Shown here in pieces: positions 48,872 to 58,126 of a stretch of DNA of 64,000 bases. Within the stretch, counting starts at the first letter, position 1. The number at the start of each line of letters is the position of its first letter. This stretch comes from Ottowia thiooxydans DSM 14619 (GTDB lineage Bacteria > Pseudomonadota > Gammaproteobacteria > Burkholderiales > Burkholderiaceae_C): NCBI RefSeq assembly GCF_000422885.1, contig NZ_AUGX01000009.1, forward strand, positions 1 through 64,000, in the 5' to 3' direction. The notes beneath the pieces were generated by a model that worked only from the letters and a program-made list of their open reading frames with translations, searched no databases and had not been told where the DNA came from. A program made the position numbers and the translations under genes.

Positions 48872-49525
48872 CTACTCTTGCGGCTTCACCTCGACTTGAA
48901 GGACACCTGTTTCCAGGGCCTTTCCAATATTCTGAATGGCCGCCTTGTTAGCCGCTAGGGCCTCTGGATCTACAGGGAAAGCGACAACGTTCATCTTGAG
49001 AGCATGTTTACCGGTGACCAACGACAGTGCCGCCTTGCGTAGTTCTGTTTGCTCGGTTTCGATCTCGCCGTGGGCTATGGGTGAATAGGCGCCGCGTTTA
49101 AGTTGAACCCGGTCAAACTTGAAGCCGAGATCCTGCGCAACGGTGTAGAGCAAGTTTGTAAAGAGTTCATCGCCTTGTGCCGCCCAAAGAGAAATTTGGG
49201 CGTCATCGATTTTGTTGTTTAGGTGATCGTGATACTCTTTCCACGCGTCAAGGACGCGTTGCTCCTTTGTCGATCTATGCTGAATGCCAAGAACCCTCTC
49301 GCCATAGAAGGCGAGATCAAGCATGTTCAGGGCGCGCACATGCTCAGGTGCAAGTCGCGCGGCTCTCGTAGCCATTAGTTGCTCAAATAGAAATGCTTTT
49401 CGCCGTTTTTTCTCTCGGAGCGACTCTACGGCCTTTTGAGCCTGCACAGCGAGAATCGGTCCCAGGAGCGCGGCAACTATGGTCGCCCAGTCTTTCAACT
49501 CAAGGCCAAAGAACAGTGTTTGCAT
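48872..49525 (-). CDS. DUF6680-like membrane-anchored protein
   Basis: The product has 217 residues. An N-terminal transmembrane segment (WATIVAALLGPILAVQAQKA) is followed by a basic stretch and the helical region RAARLAPEHVRALNMLDLAF. This pattern fits the DUF6680 family of unknown role, often seen near mobile elements. A GTTAAGC sequence lies 11 bases before the start, but no attC-like partner follows the gene, so I do not call it a cassette. Confidence 0.65.
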   Translation of the reverse strand: MQTLFFGLELKDWATIVAALLGPILAVQAQKAVESLREKKRRKAFLFEQLMATRAARLAPEHVRALNMLDLAFYGERVLGIQHRSTKEQRVLDAWKEYHDHLNNKIDDAQISLWAAQGDELFTNLLYTVAQDLGFKFDRVQLKRGAYSPIAHGEIETEQTELRKAALSLVTGKHALKMNVVAFPVDPEALAANKAAIQNIGKALETGVLQVEVKPQE

Positions 49526-49601
49526 TTGTACAGGCTTAACGTTTGAGATGAATAAGAGATGTCAGCAATCCCGACAGGTAGGCTGATTTTAGGGATTGCC
49601 G

Positions 49602-49991
49602 CTAATGTGGAGTATTCAGGGTGCACGCTTGCAACTTGCTCATCACAGAAAGGGCTTTCTGCGAGTGCCAGCATTTGTTCGCTACTTGGGTCTGGACGAG
49701 CTTTCGATACCGATCAGGCTGCAACGGTGTGTCCATTCGATGGCGTCGTTGATTGCATTCAGCATGTGCCGCCACGATGTTTTTCAGTTTGTCTGAACCG
49801 CCTTCAGATCTCGCTATCAGATGCTCGGCGGTGCAACGAAGTCGTGTGCAGAGATGCTGTGAAGCATTTACTTTGACCTGCTCCTGTTCGTCATTCGATG
49901 GCAGCATCGGGAGCGAGCAGTAGTAGCAACGTCCACCTTGCTTGATGAATGCGGCATGTCTTGAGCTACGAAGGCGCGTAGGTTGACTCAT
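49602..49991 (-). CDS. HNH endonuclease family protein
   Basis: The product has 129 residues from MSQPTRLRSSRHAAF. The HNH domain shows GGRCYYCSLPM (first zinc pair), CTAEHLIARSEGGSDKLKNI (H, N) and VAAHAECNQRRHR (final H region). HNH nucleases nick or cut DNA; small free-standing ones occur in mobile and defence contexts. An in-frame start at 50060 is possible. Followed by a GCAATCCC/GGGATTGC hairpin. Confidence 0.8.
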   Translation of the reverse strand: MSQPTRLRSSRHAAFIKQGGRCYYCSLPMLPSNDEQEQVKVNASQHLCTRLRCTAEHLIARSEGGSDKLKNIVAAHAECNQRRHRMDTPLQPDRYRKLVQTQVANKCWHSQKALSVMSKLQACTLNTPH

Positions 49992-50140
49992 GAGTCGGTC
50001 CGGTAAACGCACGCGCCACAGCGATGCGAACGCGATTGACGACGGTTTTGTTGTCATCAACGGCCTTCCGAGCTTGTTCTCAAGGAGGCGGCCTAGCTTT
50101 GCAGGCCACGAGGTATGGCGACCTCATCTCAAACGCGAGT

Positions 50141-50242
50141 CTACTTTGTGTCCTTGCCTTGGCGCAAGTACTCCAATTCTGCTTCCCACACCAAGTCCGC
50201 AGCGGACACGCCCAGCGCCTGAGCAATACTGCCTTTGCGCAT
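50141..50242 (-). pseudogene. Fragment of an HTH regulator
   Basis: The minus frame reads MRKGSIAQALGVSAADLVWE and ends EYLRQGKDTK, resembling the end of an XRE-type helix-turn-helix protein. Upstream frames are broken by stops. The rest of the gap 50061-50641 shows no supportable gene. Confidence 0.35.
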
Positions 50243-50641
50243 GACTTTTTCTATAGCTCTGTTCGAGGCCAAACTTCTGACGACGGTATTTTGGCGGAAC
50301 GGCGAACGAGTTGTCTTCACGCTGACCTAGCGCATGCCCTGCGGCGCGTCCGAGCTGGTGCGTTGGCTCTATGTACGTTTGATGAACTTGATACGGACAG
50401 AAAGCGGGTGTCAGTGGCCGTCCACATCGACTGACCAGGTCAAGTAGAACCAGATCGACCGCGATAAGGGGAGCTGGCATATTCCAGTCAATACATTCAG
50501 ATCATCGTCATCTTTCTGGATAAAAATTCTAAACAAAGATGACAGGAGGTAAATGGGTTAAATGATTCAAGAACGTATAAAAGTAAGTGAGATTGCCGAC
50601 GATTATCAGACTGGCTAAGATTCAAGAAAAAGTAAGAAAAT

Positions 50642-51472
50642 ATGAAAAGCTCAATGATTCTGGCAGGCGCTCTCGCCTGTGCTCTTGCGTTGACAGCCTG
50701 TGGAGGTGGGGGCGACAGCGGAAGCGATGGTGAACCGCCTGCTCTTAGCCGCCGCGCCGATGAAGGCATCTGGAGCAACGCCACCACAGCGGAGTATAGG
50801 CGTGATGGCTTTTTGTTGCAGTCGGTAATTTTGAGCGATGGCTCCTATTGGGGGGCCGTCAGCATGAATGGAGTCTGTGTTCACAGTGTGTTGAATGGTA
50901 TTGCCAAAATTGATGAGGTTAAAGTTTCTGGAAAATATACGGACACATGGAATTATTATGAGAATGGGACTTACTCTGGAGTAGTTTCGGCTGGGTCCAA
51001 AATCGATGTGACATTTGGTCCTGAAAATGCATGGAACCTACTGCCAGAAGGATTAAATGGTTTGGTTTATGATGATATTTACAATCAACCAATCTCGCTT
51101 TCAGAAATTTCTGGTGAGTATATAAATAAAATTTACGATAGATGTAGTGATTTCACCATAGGGATACCATACCCGGCGCCCTCTATAGGGTATGCGAATT
51201 CGCTTTCTCCGCGCATTTTAGGTTCAAAAATAGTATTGGTAGATATACAGGGAAGTGAAGTCGCCGAGGGCGACTTGATGCCTCGCGAAGCGGGAGTGAG
51301 TGTGTTTGATATGAGCCTAATTACAACCACCACCATCCCCTATGCACCTATGGGGACAGTTTTTAAGGGTATTCTGTTTCAAACTTCTTCGGGCAGGAAG
51401 GACAACGAAATTGAAATCATTGCGCGCTCAAGAGATAGCGCTTACTTTTTCATAGGTCAGAAGCAAAAGTAA
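50642..51472 (+). CDS. Predicted lipoprotein, unknown function
   Basis: The product has 276 residues: a lipoprotein signal (MILAGALACALALTAC), a Gly/Ser-rich spacer (GGGGDSGSDG) and a beta-rich domain with many aromatic residues. The style (short repeats of SDGSYWG, YSGVVSAG) is common to Burkholderiales outer-membrane lipoproteins of unknown role. The 3' half is AT-rich compared with the start. It stands alone. Confidence 0.7.
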   Translation: MKSSMILAGALACALALTACGGGGDSGSDGEPPALSRRADEGIWSNATTAEYRRDGFLLQSVILSDGSYWGAVSMNGVCVHSVLNGIAKIDEVKVSGKYTDTWNYYENGTYSGVVSAGSKIDVTFGPENAWNLLPEGLNGLVYDDIYNQPISLSEISGEYINKIYDRCSDFTIGIPYPAPSIGYANSLSPRILGSKIVLVDIQGSEVAEGDLMPREAGVSVFDMSLITTTTIPYAPMGTVFKGILFQTSSGRKDNEIEIIARSRDSAYFFIGQKQK

Positions 51473-51562
51473 TTCTCTTTCACTCGGCTTACCTCGACCT
51501 CCTCAAAGCATTCCTCGGGTGGCTAACTGGATGTTCGTGATCTACAGCCGACCTTCGCTAGC

Positions 51563-52366
51563 ATGATGCCTATGCACGAACTGGCTCCGTCTGACTTTTC
51601 CCGGGTCGGATTCCTGTTTCAGGACTTGCCCTACGGACAAACGATCCCGAACTCAGTGATTGCCGGTTGGGGAAAAGGCAGGGTCTTCGTCGACGATGAG
51701 GCGCAGCCGACGGCTGCTCTCGTGTGCAACAACGGCGCGTGTACCTTAGCCGGGGATGCTAGTCAGGTGGTCTTTGCTGAAGCGGTTTGCCGTTGGCTTC
51801 TTGAGTACCATGGATCGGACTACTTCATCTTGTATGCGTTTCCAGATCAATGGGGCTCTTTTCTTGACCGCTATTTGGAGCCGCCCCACATCAGGAAGCG
51901 CCGTCGGCTTGATTTTGATTTTTCAACACCAGCATTTGCTCTGCTCACGAACCAACCTCATGTCATTCCTCAAGGTTACGAGCTAAGGCGTATCGACGAA
52001 TCTTTGATGGAGGAGATTCGCCAGGATGTGTCGCCATATAGCAGGAGCTACTGGCGGTCGGCTGCCGATTTCCATCGCCATGGCATCGGTTTTTGCGTGC
52101 TGTATGAGGCAGAGATCGTGGGCATCTGCTACACATGCTTTACTTGGAATGGTCATCACGATATAGACATCATGACCAGTGAAAAGCATCAGCGCAAAGG
52201 GCTTCGCTTGGCTGTCGCGCGTGCGTTCATTGAGCATTGCATCCGCAATGGTTTGACGCCTGACTGGGATTGTTGGTCTAAGAATCTGGCTTCAGTCCAA
52301 CTGGCTGAAAAGCTTGGCTTCACGTCGCGCGTTGAAGTCACCACTTTCCACGGTATTCGTCCTTAA
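51563..52366 (+). CDS. GNAT family N-acetyltransferase
   Basis: The product has 267 residues. The C-terminal half is a GNAT domain: GFCVLYEAEIVGICYTCFTW (strands 4-5), the acetyl-CoA loop EKHQRKGLRLAVARAFI (Q/RxxGx-type), and the last motif WDCWSKNLASVQLAEKLGF. The N-terminal half resembles the GNAT_acetyltr_2 arrangement seen in zwittermicin-resistance-like proteins. Substrate unknown. Three nearby ATGs (51563, 51566, 51572) are possible starts. Confidence 0.82.
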   Translation: MMPMHELAPSDFSRVGFLFQDLPYGQTIPNSVIAGWGKGRVFVDDEAQPTAALVCNNGACTLAGDASQVVFAEAVCRWLLEYHGSDYFILYAFPDQWGSFLDRYLEPPHIRKRRRLDFDFSTPAFALLTNQPHVIPQGYELRRIDESLMEEIRQDVSPYSRSYWRSAADFHRHGIGFCVLYEAEIVGICYTCFTWNGHHDIDIMTSEKHQRKGLRLAVARAFIEHCIRNGLTPDWDCWSKNLASVQLAEKLGFTSRVEVTTFHGIRP

Positions 52367-52373
52367 ACCTCCC

Positions 52374-52463
52374 GTGCCCACGCTGAGTGAGTGGGCGATG
52401 ATCGCGTTGGGCCTCCCGCTGGGCGGTTGGGGTGTGCGTCGGGTCCGGCGTCAAGCGCCCTGA
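52374..52463 (+). pseudogene. Orphan IPTL-CTERM sorting signal remnant
   Basis: The frame reads VPTLSEWAMIALGLPLGG followed by WGVRRVRRQAP and stop: a complete IPTL-CTERM module (motif, hydrophobic helix, basic end) without a protein in front of it. It begins 8 bases after the GNAT stop. It is probably the tail of a deleted surface protein. The rest of 52464-52941 is AT-rich with an ACTAAGCGG/CCGCTTAGT hairpin (52488-52515) and no gene. Confidence 0.7.
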
Positions 52464-52941
52464 GCACTTGTGAATGAACTACGCGTGACTAAGCGGGCCT
52501 CAAAAGCCGCTTAGTTCAAATGTGATGAGCAGGGGCTCACTAACCGGCGCTCATTTGTTCGACAGGATCGCTTAAGAGAGCTGCGGTTGCTCATTGACTC
52601 TCCCCACAGCGTCATAAAACCGAAAAGTACGAGTCCGAGAATCGCGGATCTCATGCTTTTTCTTTAGGCATCAAAAAAATCAGAAAACATGGGAGTGTGT
52701 CGTATGTTTCCCAATGTCGACAGAGCGACTTACATATGCGATACGAGAAATTTGCAGGTGATATTGGAATGTCGGGTCTTGGATCTTTGGTGCTTATTTC
52801 TTTGCTAAATTGACAATTTCTTTGATTTATTTCTTGACCAGCCCGAGTAGTTATTTTTTATATCTATAAATGAAGCAAAACATTGCGTAAGCGCAATTCA
52901 TTACTTACACTTTGAAGCATTGGCAATTCTTTTATCTCACC

Positions 52942-54174
52942 ATGAACGCTTCTATGGACAGACCGCTGCCTTCCTCGCTTCGCATTCGCAGCCCCTTGGT
53001 GCGTTCCCTGGTGTTGGTGGGTCTCTTGAGCGCACAGGGTGCGTGGGCGGCCACTTGGAACATTAGCTTTACCCCCAAGCAAACGGCAGGCACACCTTCG
53101 GAGCCGGTGTTCAATTGGACACCGCCCGATGCCAATACCATGTTTGGCACCATCGTTAACTGCACGGGCGGCTTCATTACTGCGCCACCAGGCCCTGGCA
53201 TGGCGGTCTATCTGTTGGATAACCCTCCCAGCCAACGAGCCTTTGTTCACTTCGCCAACATATATGCGGCGCCGTCCAGCGTCGCTGTGACGGTGACGCC
53301 TGACACACCCGGAGGCGCAGTCACCTGCATGCTCGATGGCACCGCATCGAGCTACAGCCAAGGTTCAGGCAATGGTCCTCAATACAACATTGACGCCAGT
53401 ATCCACGATGGCTGGATACACGGTATCTTCGCCAACGAAGACCCTGCAGGCTGGCAGTTGGCGTTCTCGCCGTCCAACAACTCCGGATCAACCAGCAGCA
53501 CTCTGTTCTTTGACCAGCCCTATAGTGGAACCGGAATTGGTTCGCTGCTAAGTTCCGGCCCTATTACGGAGAGCGGGCCCGCCACGACGAATCTGTTCAT
53601 GAGCGGCAAGACAACGTCTGCCACGGTCGAGTATGAGTTGACCCAGCCACAACCGACCGACACCACGATCACGTTCACTGTAGAAGCACAACTGCAAGCC
53701 TATGGCACAGCTTATGACCCGGTCACAGGCGGCTATCAGCAGCCCGCATACACAAGTCCGCAGACCGTCACCGTCACCATTCCTGCCGGAGCCACCACCG
53801 TACAGGTGTCCGTCCCGAACATCGTGCCTGGCTCGCAGGTGACCCTTACGCCAGTGAATCACGCGGGCTTCAACATAGTTAACAGCCCCATTCTCATCAA
53901 AACCTCGCCACTCCCCGTGGCCAAAGTGTCGGACCCTTCAACCCTCACCAATTTGGTGCCACCGGGCGTTTCAGGGGTTTTTTCCCAGACCAGTCCCACG
54001 AACGCCATTGACTTCAAGGTGGTACTCGACAGACCCGTTGTTGAACCTCCCATTACGCAACCGAAACCACCAACCGCCGTCCCTACCATTCATGGGGGGG
54101 GCCTGGGCCTGTTGGGCGCGTTGCTGGCTGGTTTCGCTGCTCTGAGGCGACCCTCTCGTACACGCCGAGGCTGA
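52942..54174 (+). CDS. Secreted protein with C-terminal sorting-like segment
   Basis: The product has 410 residues: a signal peptide (LVRSLVLVGLLSAQGAWA), a long Ser/Thr/Pro-rich beta domain, and the end AVPTIHGGGLGLLGALLAGF followed by AALRRPSRTRRG, an IPTL-CTERM-like tripartite tail. No enzyme motif recognised. The ATG at 52942 is chosen because it directly precedes the signal peptide. It lies 65 bases before the ACP gene and may belong to that operon. Confidence 0.7.
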   Translation: MNASMDRPLPSSLRIRSPLVRSLVLVGLLSAQGAWAATWNISFTPKQTAGTPSEPVFNWTPPDANTMFGTIVNCTGGFITAPPGPGMAVYLLDNPPSQRAFVHFANIYAAPSSVAVTVTPDTPGGAVTCMLDGTASSYSQGSGNGPQYNIDASIHDGWIHGIFANEDPAGWQLAFSPSNNSGSTSSTLFFDQPYSGTGIGSLLSSGPITESGPATTNLFMSGKTTSATVEYELTQPQPTDTTITFTVEAQLQAYGTAYDPVTGGYQQPAYTSPQTVTVTIPAGATTVQVSVPNIVPGSQVTLTPVNHAGFNIVNSPILIKTSPLPVAKVSDPSTLTNLVPPGVSGVFSQTSPTNAIDFKVVLDRPVVEPPITQPKPPTAVPTIHGGGLGLLGALLAGFAALRRPSRTRRG

Positions 54175-54239
54175 GGTCTCATTCCAGACGCCGCTTCCAT
54201 GCACATGGGCGCCGGAATACTGCTTATTACCCTTTGATC

Positions 54240-54488
54240 ATGACCACCAGCCTGCTGCGCGCCAAGATGCTTCTCTCCCATTGCTTGCTGATTCCAGTCG
54301 AGCAAATTGACGACGATGCGGACGTGGGCGATCTGCGCGGCGTGGACAGTCTTATGTTTGAGGGTATCGTGATCGAGATCGAGAATGCCACTGGAACGAG
54401 AGTTGACGTGATGGATCTGCTGCAACTCAGAACCGTCCGTGACGTGGCCAAGATTCTGGATGGTCAGTCCTTGAACATAACGAACTGA
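54240..54488 (+). CDS. Acyl carrier protein
   Basis: The product has 82 residues with the ACP four-helix pattern. The phosphopantetheine site is in LRGVDSLMFEG (Ser37), preceded by the acidic DDDADVGD. Residues after it (IVIEIENATGTRVDVMDLL) form helix II-III. The usual Asp-Ser-Leu is kept while the surroundings differ from FabD-type ACP, pointing to a dedicated pathway carrier. It is followed by P450 after 17 bases. Confidence 0.82.
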   Translation: MTTSLLRAKMLLSHCLLIPVEQIDDDADVGDLRGVDSLMFEGIVIEIENATGTRVDVMDLLQLRTVRDVAKILDGQSLNITN

Positions 54489-54505
54489 CATCGGCACTTT
54501 CGCGG

Positions 54506-55762
54506 ATGGATCCGTCCGATATCTGCAATGAACTGTATCGTCTCGCCCGAACGCGGCCAGGCGAGACGCTGCTGGACCACCACAGCGGCCGCAGGATCTG
54601 GGTGGTGCAGAACCCCCAAGACGCCCATGTGATCCTCAAGGCCAATGCGGACAATTGGCCCAAGCATATGGCCTGGATGCGCCAGACCCTTGGACCTTCG
54701 CGCATGTCCGAGAACCATGAAGCGTGGACCTTTCGCCGACAGTTGACGCAGCCGCACCTCAACCACTACGACGTGGATAAAACGGTTGACGCCTCACGCA
54801 GGGCATTGCGCGAGGCGTTGCCCCAATTGATCGGGCAGACTGCTATAGGCCCGTTGCCCGATCACCTGTTGCGCACCATGACCCTGCAGGTCCTCTCGGA
54901 AGTGCTTTTTGACATCGACTTTCGCCAGACAGGTATTGACCCACAACATCTCTTTCACCTGTTGGAGCTTAGCGCGCAGTACGCTTTTGTGCCGGCCGGG
55001 GGCCTGACTGGTGATGCGCGGCGACAGCACCTGAGCCTTTTGAATGCGGCGAAGGCGCAGCTCATGCAAGACCTGCGGGTGTTCCGCAGCGCCGAATATG
55101 CCTCCAAGCCTGTCATCAAGGAGATGTTGGCTGCCGAGGCTTCCAGCCGTCATCAGGCTGACCGCTTTGTGCTGGAGCAGGAGCTGATCACGCTGTTGGC
55201 AACTGGCTCAGAGACCAGTGCCAGTACCTTCGGCTGGGCTTGCCACCTGCTGGCACAGCATCCTGACGTGCAGGATCAGCTGCGTGGTGAAGCGCGTACC
55301 GAAGGGGCTGCATCTACGTTGATGGAAGACTTCCTTGGCGAAACCATGCGGCTGTTTCCCGCCAATCCCATTCTCGCCCGATACGCGTTGGCCACTGACC
55401 GTCTGAGTGCCGGGCAGGTGTCGCCTGGTGACGTGGCCCTCGTATCCCTGGTCGGCTTGCAAACACTGCCATCATCGCGAGAGCATCCATGGCAGCTCGA
55501 TCTCTCCACATCCCGAGCTGGGCCCGGTCGCGCGGAGCGCAGCTCCGGGACCGCCTTTGGCATGGGGGAGAGGGTATGCGGAGGGCGGCTTCTTGCCATG
55601 ACAGAAATGCGCACGTTGTTGCAGGAATTGCTGTTGCAAGCTCAAGTCCTGCCAACTGCCAACGAACCTCTGGAACAGCCGTTGGACATGCAGTGGTGCT
55701 CGCTCATGGTCAGGCTCGGCGGTCATCGCGTTCACATTCATCCGTTGTTGCCTCATTCATGA
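54506..55762 (+). CDS. Cytochrome P450
   Basis: The product has 418 residues and is soluble. It shows the I-helix LLATGSETSASTFGWA, the ExxR pair (E279, R282 in FLGETMRLFP), and the heme-binding loop FGMGERVCGG with Cys358. Bacterial P450s beside an acyl carrier protein often oxidise the carrier-bound acyl chain; that substrate is inferred. The stop overlaps the SapC start (ATGA), so the genes are coupled. No ferredoxin gene is adjacent. Confidence 0.92.
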   Translation: MDPSDICNELYRLARTRPGETLLDHHSGRRIWVVQNPQDAHVILKANADNWPKHMAWMRQTLGPSRMSENHEAWTFRRQLTQPHLNHYDVDKTVDASRRALREALPQLIGQTAIGPLPDHLLRTMTLQVLSEVLFDIDFRQTGIDPQHLFHLLELSAQYAFVPAGGLTGDARRQHLSLLNAAKAQLMQDLRVFRSAEYASKPVIKEMLAAEASSRHQADRFVLEQELITLLATGSETSASTFGWACHLLAQHPDVQDQLRGEARTEGAASTLMEDFLGETMRLFPANPILARYALATDRLSAGQVSPGDVALVSLVGLQTLPSSREHPWQLDLSTSRAGPGRAERSSGTAFGMGERVCGGRLLAMTEMRTLLQELLLQAQVLPTANEPLEQPLDMQWCSLMVRLGGHRVHIHPLLPHS

Positions 55763-56511
55763 CTTCGCACCTTCAGCCTCTTTCCGCCGATCAGCATTTA
55801 GGCCTTGGGCTGCGTTCTGTCAGCGATTGGGCTTTTTGCAAGACGCGCGATGCCGTTCCCATTGCCTTGTCTGAATTCGCAGACATGGCAGGCTGGCACC
55901 CCATCGTTTTTTCAACGGGACCAGTGCCGATGCCACTGGCCGTGCTTGGCACGCAGCAAGGAAAAAACGATTTCCTGGATGCCTCCTTCCAATGGCCTGC
56001 GCATCACCAGCCACCCACCGCCCTTAAGCTCTTGCCATTCTCCTTGGGCGTTGATGCCTCAGATGCCACGCGCACTATAGTGATGGTGGATTTGGCAGAC
56101 ACGCGCCTGGTTCCCCTGGAAGAGGATGAGGCTGCGCAGCCTCTGTTTACGTTTGATGGCAAACCCTCGCCAACACTCTCTTCGATTACGCAGCGACTGG
56201 GTGCGCATGAGGCTGCGCTGAAAGAGGCTTCCGCCTTGGGCCTGGCTCTGGCGCAAAGCGGCCTGCTAGAGGATATGCACGCAGATATCCGTACGCCCGA
56301 TGGCACCACTCATAGAACCCGCACGTTCAGGAGTGTGAGCGGATCGAGGTTTCGCAGTTTGGCGACCTCTGACCTGGAGCGCTGGTTCCGTCTAGGCTGG
56401 ACAGATGCCGTCGCTCTGCATCTGGCCAGTCTCAGGCGCTGGGTCCAGTTGTTTGAAAGGCACCAGCTCAAAATCACGGCCTCAGCCTCTGTGTCGCATG
56501 CCATTGACTGA
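55759..56511 (+). CDS. SapC family protein
   Basis: The product has 250 residues. It follows the SapC pattern: an N-terminal region (DAVPIALSEFADMAGWHPIV), FPLGVD-type segment (LLPFSLGVDASDA), EEDEAAQPLFTFDGKPSPTL and a C-terminal helix (WTDAVALHLASLRRWVQLFE). SapC proteins are named after an S-layer-related family, but their biochemistry is unknown; they often sit near TonB receptors or oxidative enzymes. Here it is placed between P450 and fatty acyl-AMP ligase with overlaps on both sides. Confidence 0.75.
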   Translation: MTSHLQPLSADQHLGLGLRSVSDWAFCKTRDAVPIALSEFADMAGWHPIVFSTGPVPMPLAVLGTQQGKNDFLDASFQWPAHHQPPTALKLLPFSLGVDASDATRTIVMVDLADTRLVPLEEDEAAQPLFTFDGKPSPTLSSITQRLGAHEAALKEASALGLALAQSGLLEDMHADIRTPDGTTHRTRTFRSVSGSRFRSLATSDLERWFRLGWTDAVALHLASLRRWVQLFERHQLKITASASVSHAID

Positions 56512-58126
56512 AGCAGCCTTAGTGCGCCCGCCGATTCACAGCCTGGCTGAGGCGCTGGAGCACGCTGCGACCAGCCAGGCGGGTTTGCGCCTCTTTGACG
56601 GCAAGGGCGCATTGGCGGCTGAGGCAAGCTACCTGGAGCTATTTGTACAGGCGCGGGCACGGGCAACCCAATTGCGTTGTGTGGCCCGGACGGGTTCGAT
56701 CCCTCCAGTGATCGGCCTGATAGCCCACACCCACCTGTCATTCATAGTCAACTTCATGGCCTGCCAGTGGGCTGGCCTGCTACCGTGCCCAATACCATCC
56801 CCTACAGTGGCGCTGGGTATAGGACCTTACGTCCAACGCGTCAGGCGCATGTTGTCAGCCGTGCAGGCCAAGGCACTGCTGCTCGATGACACGCATGCTT
56901 CTCTGCAGAGCCATTTCGAACGTTTCGCGGAACCAGAAATCAAGGGCCTGTCGTTGATGACAACGGGCTCTTTGCCAGCCGCCGATGAGACTGTGAATTT
57001 GCTGCCCCTTCAAGCCGACGAAGGCGCCTACATCCAGTTTTCTTCTGGCACCACCAGCGCTCCTAAAGGCATAGAAATATCGCAACGTGCGATTTGCCAT
57101 AACCTCAACGGCATTCTGCACGCGGGCCTCTGCATCCAACCCGGTGACCGCGCATTTTCCTGGCTGCCGCTCTACCACGACATGGGCTTGGTGGGTTTTC
57201 TGCTCGCGCCCATCATGGGCGCTGTGCCGCTGGACTTGCTCCCTCCACAGGTCTTTGCACGCAGGCCGCAACTTTGGCCCAGGCTCATGGCGGAACTGCA
57301 AAGCACTATCTGCTTTGCTCCCAGTTTTGCCTGGGGTCTTGCCGCAGAGAAAACGCCTCTTGACGAGGCTCAGCATATTCGCTTGAACCTGCGCGTGGCA
57401 GGCGTCGGAGGCGACGTTGTGCGGATGCAAGACCTGAATCGGTTTGCTGAGCGGTTTGGAGCCGGTGGCTTCACTGTTGGGCAGTTTCGGCCTTCCTATG
57501 GTCTGGCCGAGGCCACGCTTGCCGTAAGTATGGGACCGGTCAGTACAGACAAGCAGGGCCATCTTGCGAGCGGAAAACCCTTGACCGGATGGGAGGTTCG
57601 AGTTGTCGATGAAACCGGCGCAGTGTTGCCTCCACTGCAGGCCGGCCGTATCCAGATTCGAGGCCTCGCATTGATGACTGGATACTGGCAAAACGGGCAC
57701 CTCTCGCCCGTACAGCCAGACGAATGGTTTCTGACTGACGATCTGGGCTATCTTTCTACTGCAGGCGAACTGGTTGTGACTGGCAGACTGCAATCGCTGC
57801 TGGTCTTGCGTGGGCGTAATGTGCACGCGGAGGCCATAGAGGACGCGGTGCGCTCCGCTTTGCACCTGTCCCATGGCACGGTGTTGGCCTACCAGGAAAT
57901 TCCACAGCAGTCTTCATCTACCGGGCTGGTTGTTCTGGTCGAGTGTCCATTGCAGGACGTAGAACAGCGAGAGCAGTGGACGGTGACCGCAAGAAAAGCT
58001 GCATTCGAAGCCAGCAGGGACGCTGCCGAGATTCGGCTGGTCCCGCCCCGAACAGTGAAGCTGACCAGCTCCGGAAAGATGGCGCGGCAGATTACCTTAG
58101 ACCATGTCCGTAACGTCCATGAATGA
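56498..58126 (+). CDS. Fatty acyl-AMP ligase (FAAL-like)
   Basis: The product has 542 residues of the ANL adenylating superfamily. The P-loop is YIQFSSGTTSAPKGIEISQR, then FSWLPLYHDMGLVGFLLAPI (the WLPxxHDMGL motif of FAALs), and YGLAEATLAVSMG (A5). The C-terminal part has WFLTDDLGYLSTAGELVVTG (A7-A8) and the final lysine in TSSGKMAR. FAALs activate fatty acids as adenylates and load them on ACP. It starts 14 bases before the end of the SapC gene. Confidence 0.9.
   Translation: MPLTEAALVRPPIHSLAEALEHAATSQAGLRLFDGKGALAAEASYLELFVQARARATQLRCVARTGSIPPVIGLIAHTHLSFIVNFMACQWAGLLPCPIPSPTVALGIGPYVQRVRRMLSAVQAKALLLDDTHASLQSHFERFAEPEIKGLSLMTTGSLPAADETVNLLPLQADEGAYIQFSSGTTSAPKGIEISQRAICHNLNGILHAGLCIQPGDRAFSWLPLYHDMGLVGFLLAPIMGAVPLDLLPPQVFARRPQLWPRLMAELQSTICFAPSFAWGLAAEKTPLDEAQHIRLNLRVAGVGGDVVRMQDLNRFAERFGAGGFTVGQFRPSYGLAEATLAVSMGPVSTDKQGHLASGKPLTGWEVRVVDETGAVLPPLQAGRIQIRGLALMTGYWQNGHLSPVQPDEWFLTDDLGYLSTAGELVVTGRLQSLLVLRGRNVHAEAIEDAVRSALHLSHGTVLAYQEIPQQSSSTGLVVLVECPLQDVEQREQWTVTARKAAFEASRDAAEIRLVPPRTVKLTSSGKMARQITLDHVRNVHE

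Noticed and set aside
48872-49536. DUF6680 gene as a third integron cassette because of GTTAAGC before its start.
   Set aside because: No attC-like site follows the stop, and the bases upstream form a terminator-like hairpin, not an attC arm.
50024-50434. 136-codon + strand frame and 118-codon minus frame in the gap before the lipoprotein.
   Set aside because: Neither has family features; a different minus frame shows a broken HTH fragment that better explains the stretch.
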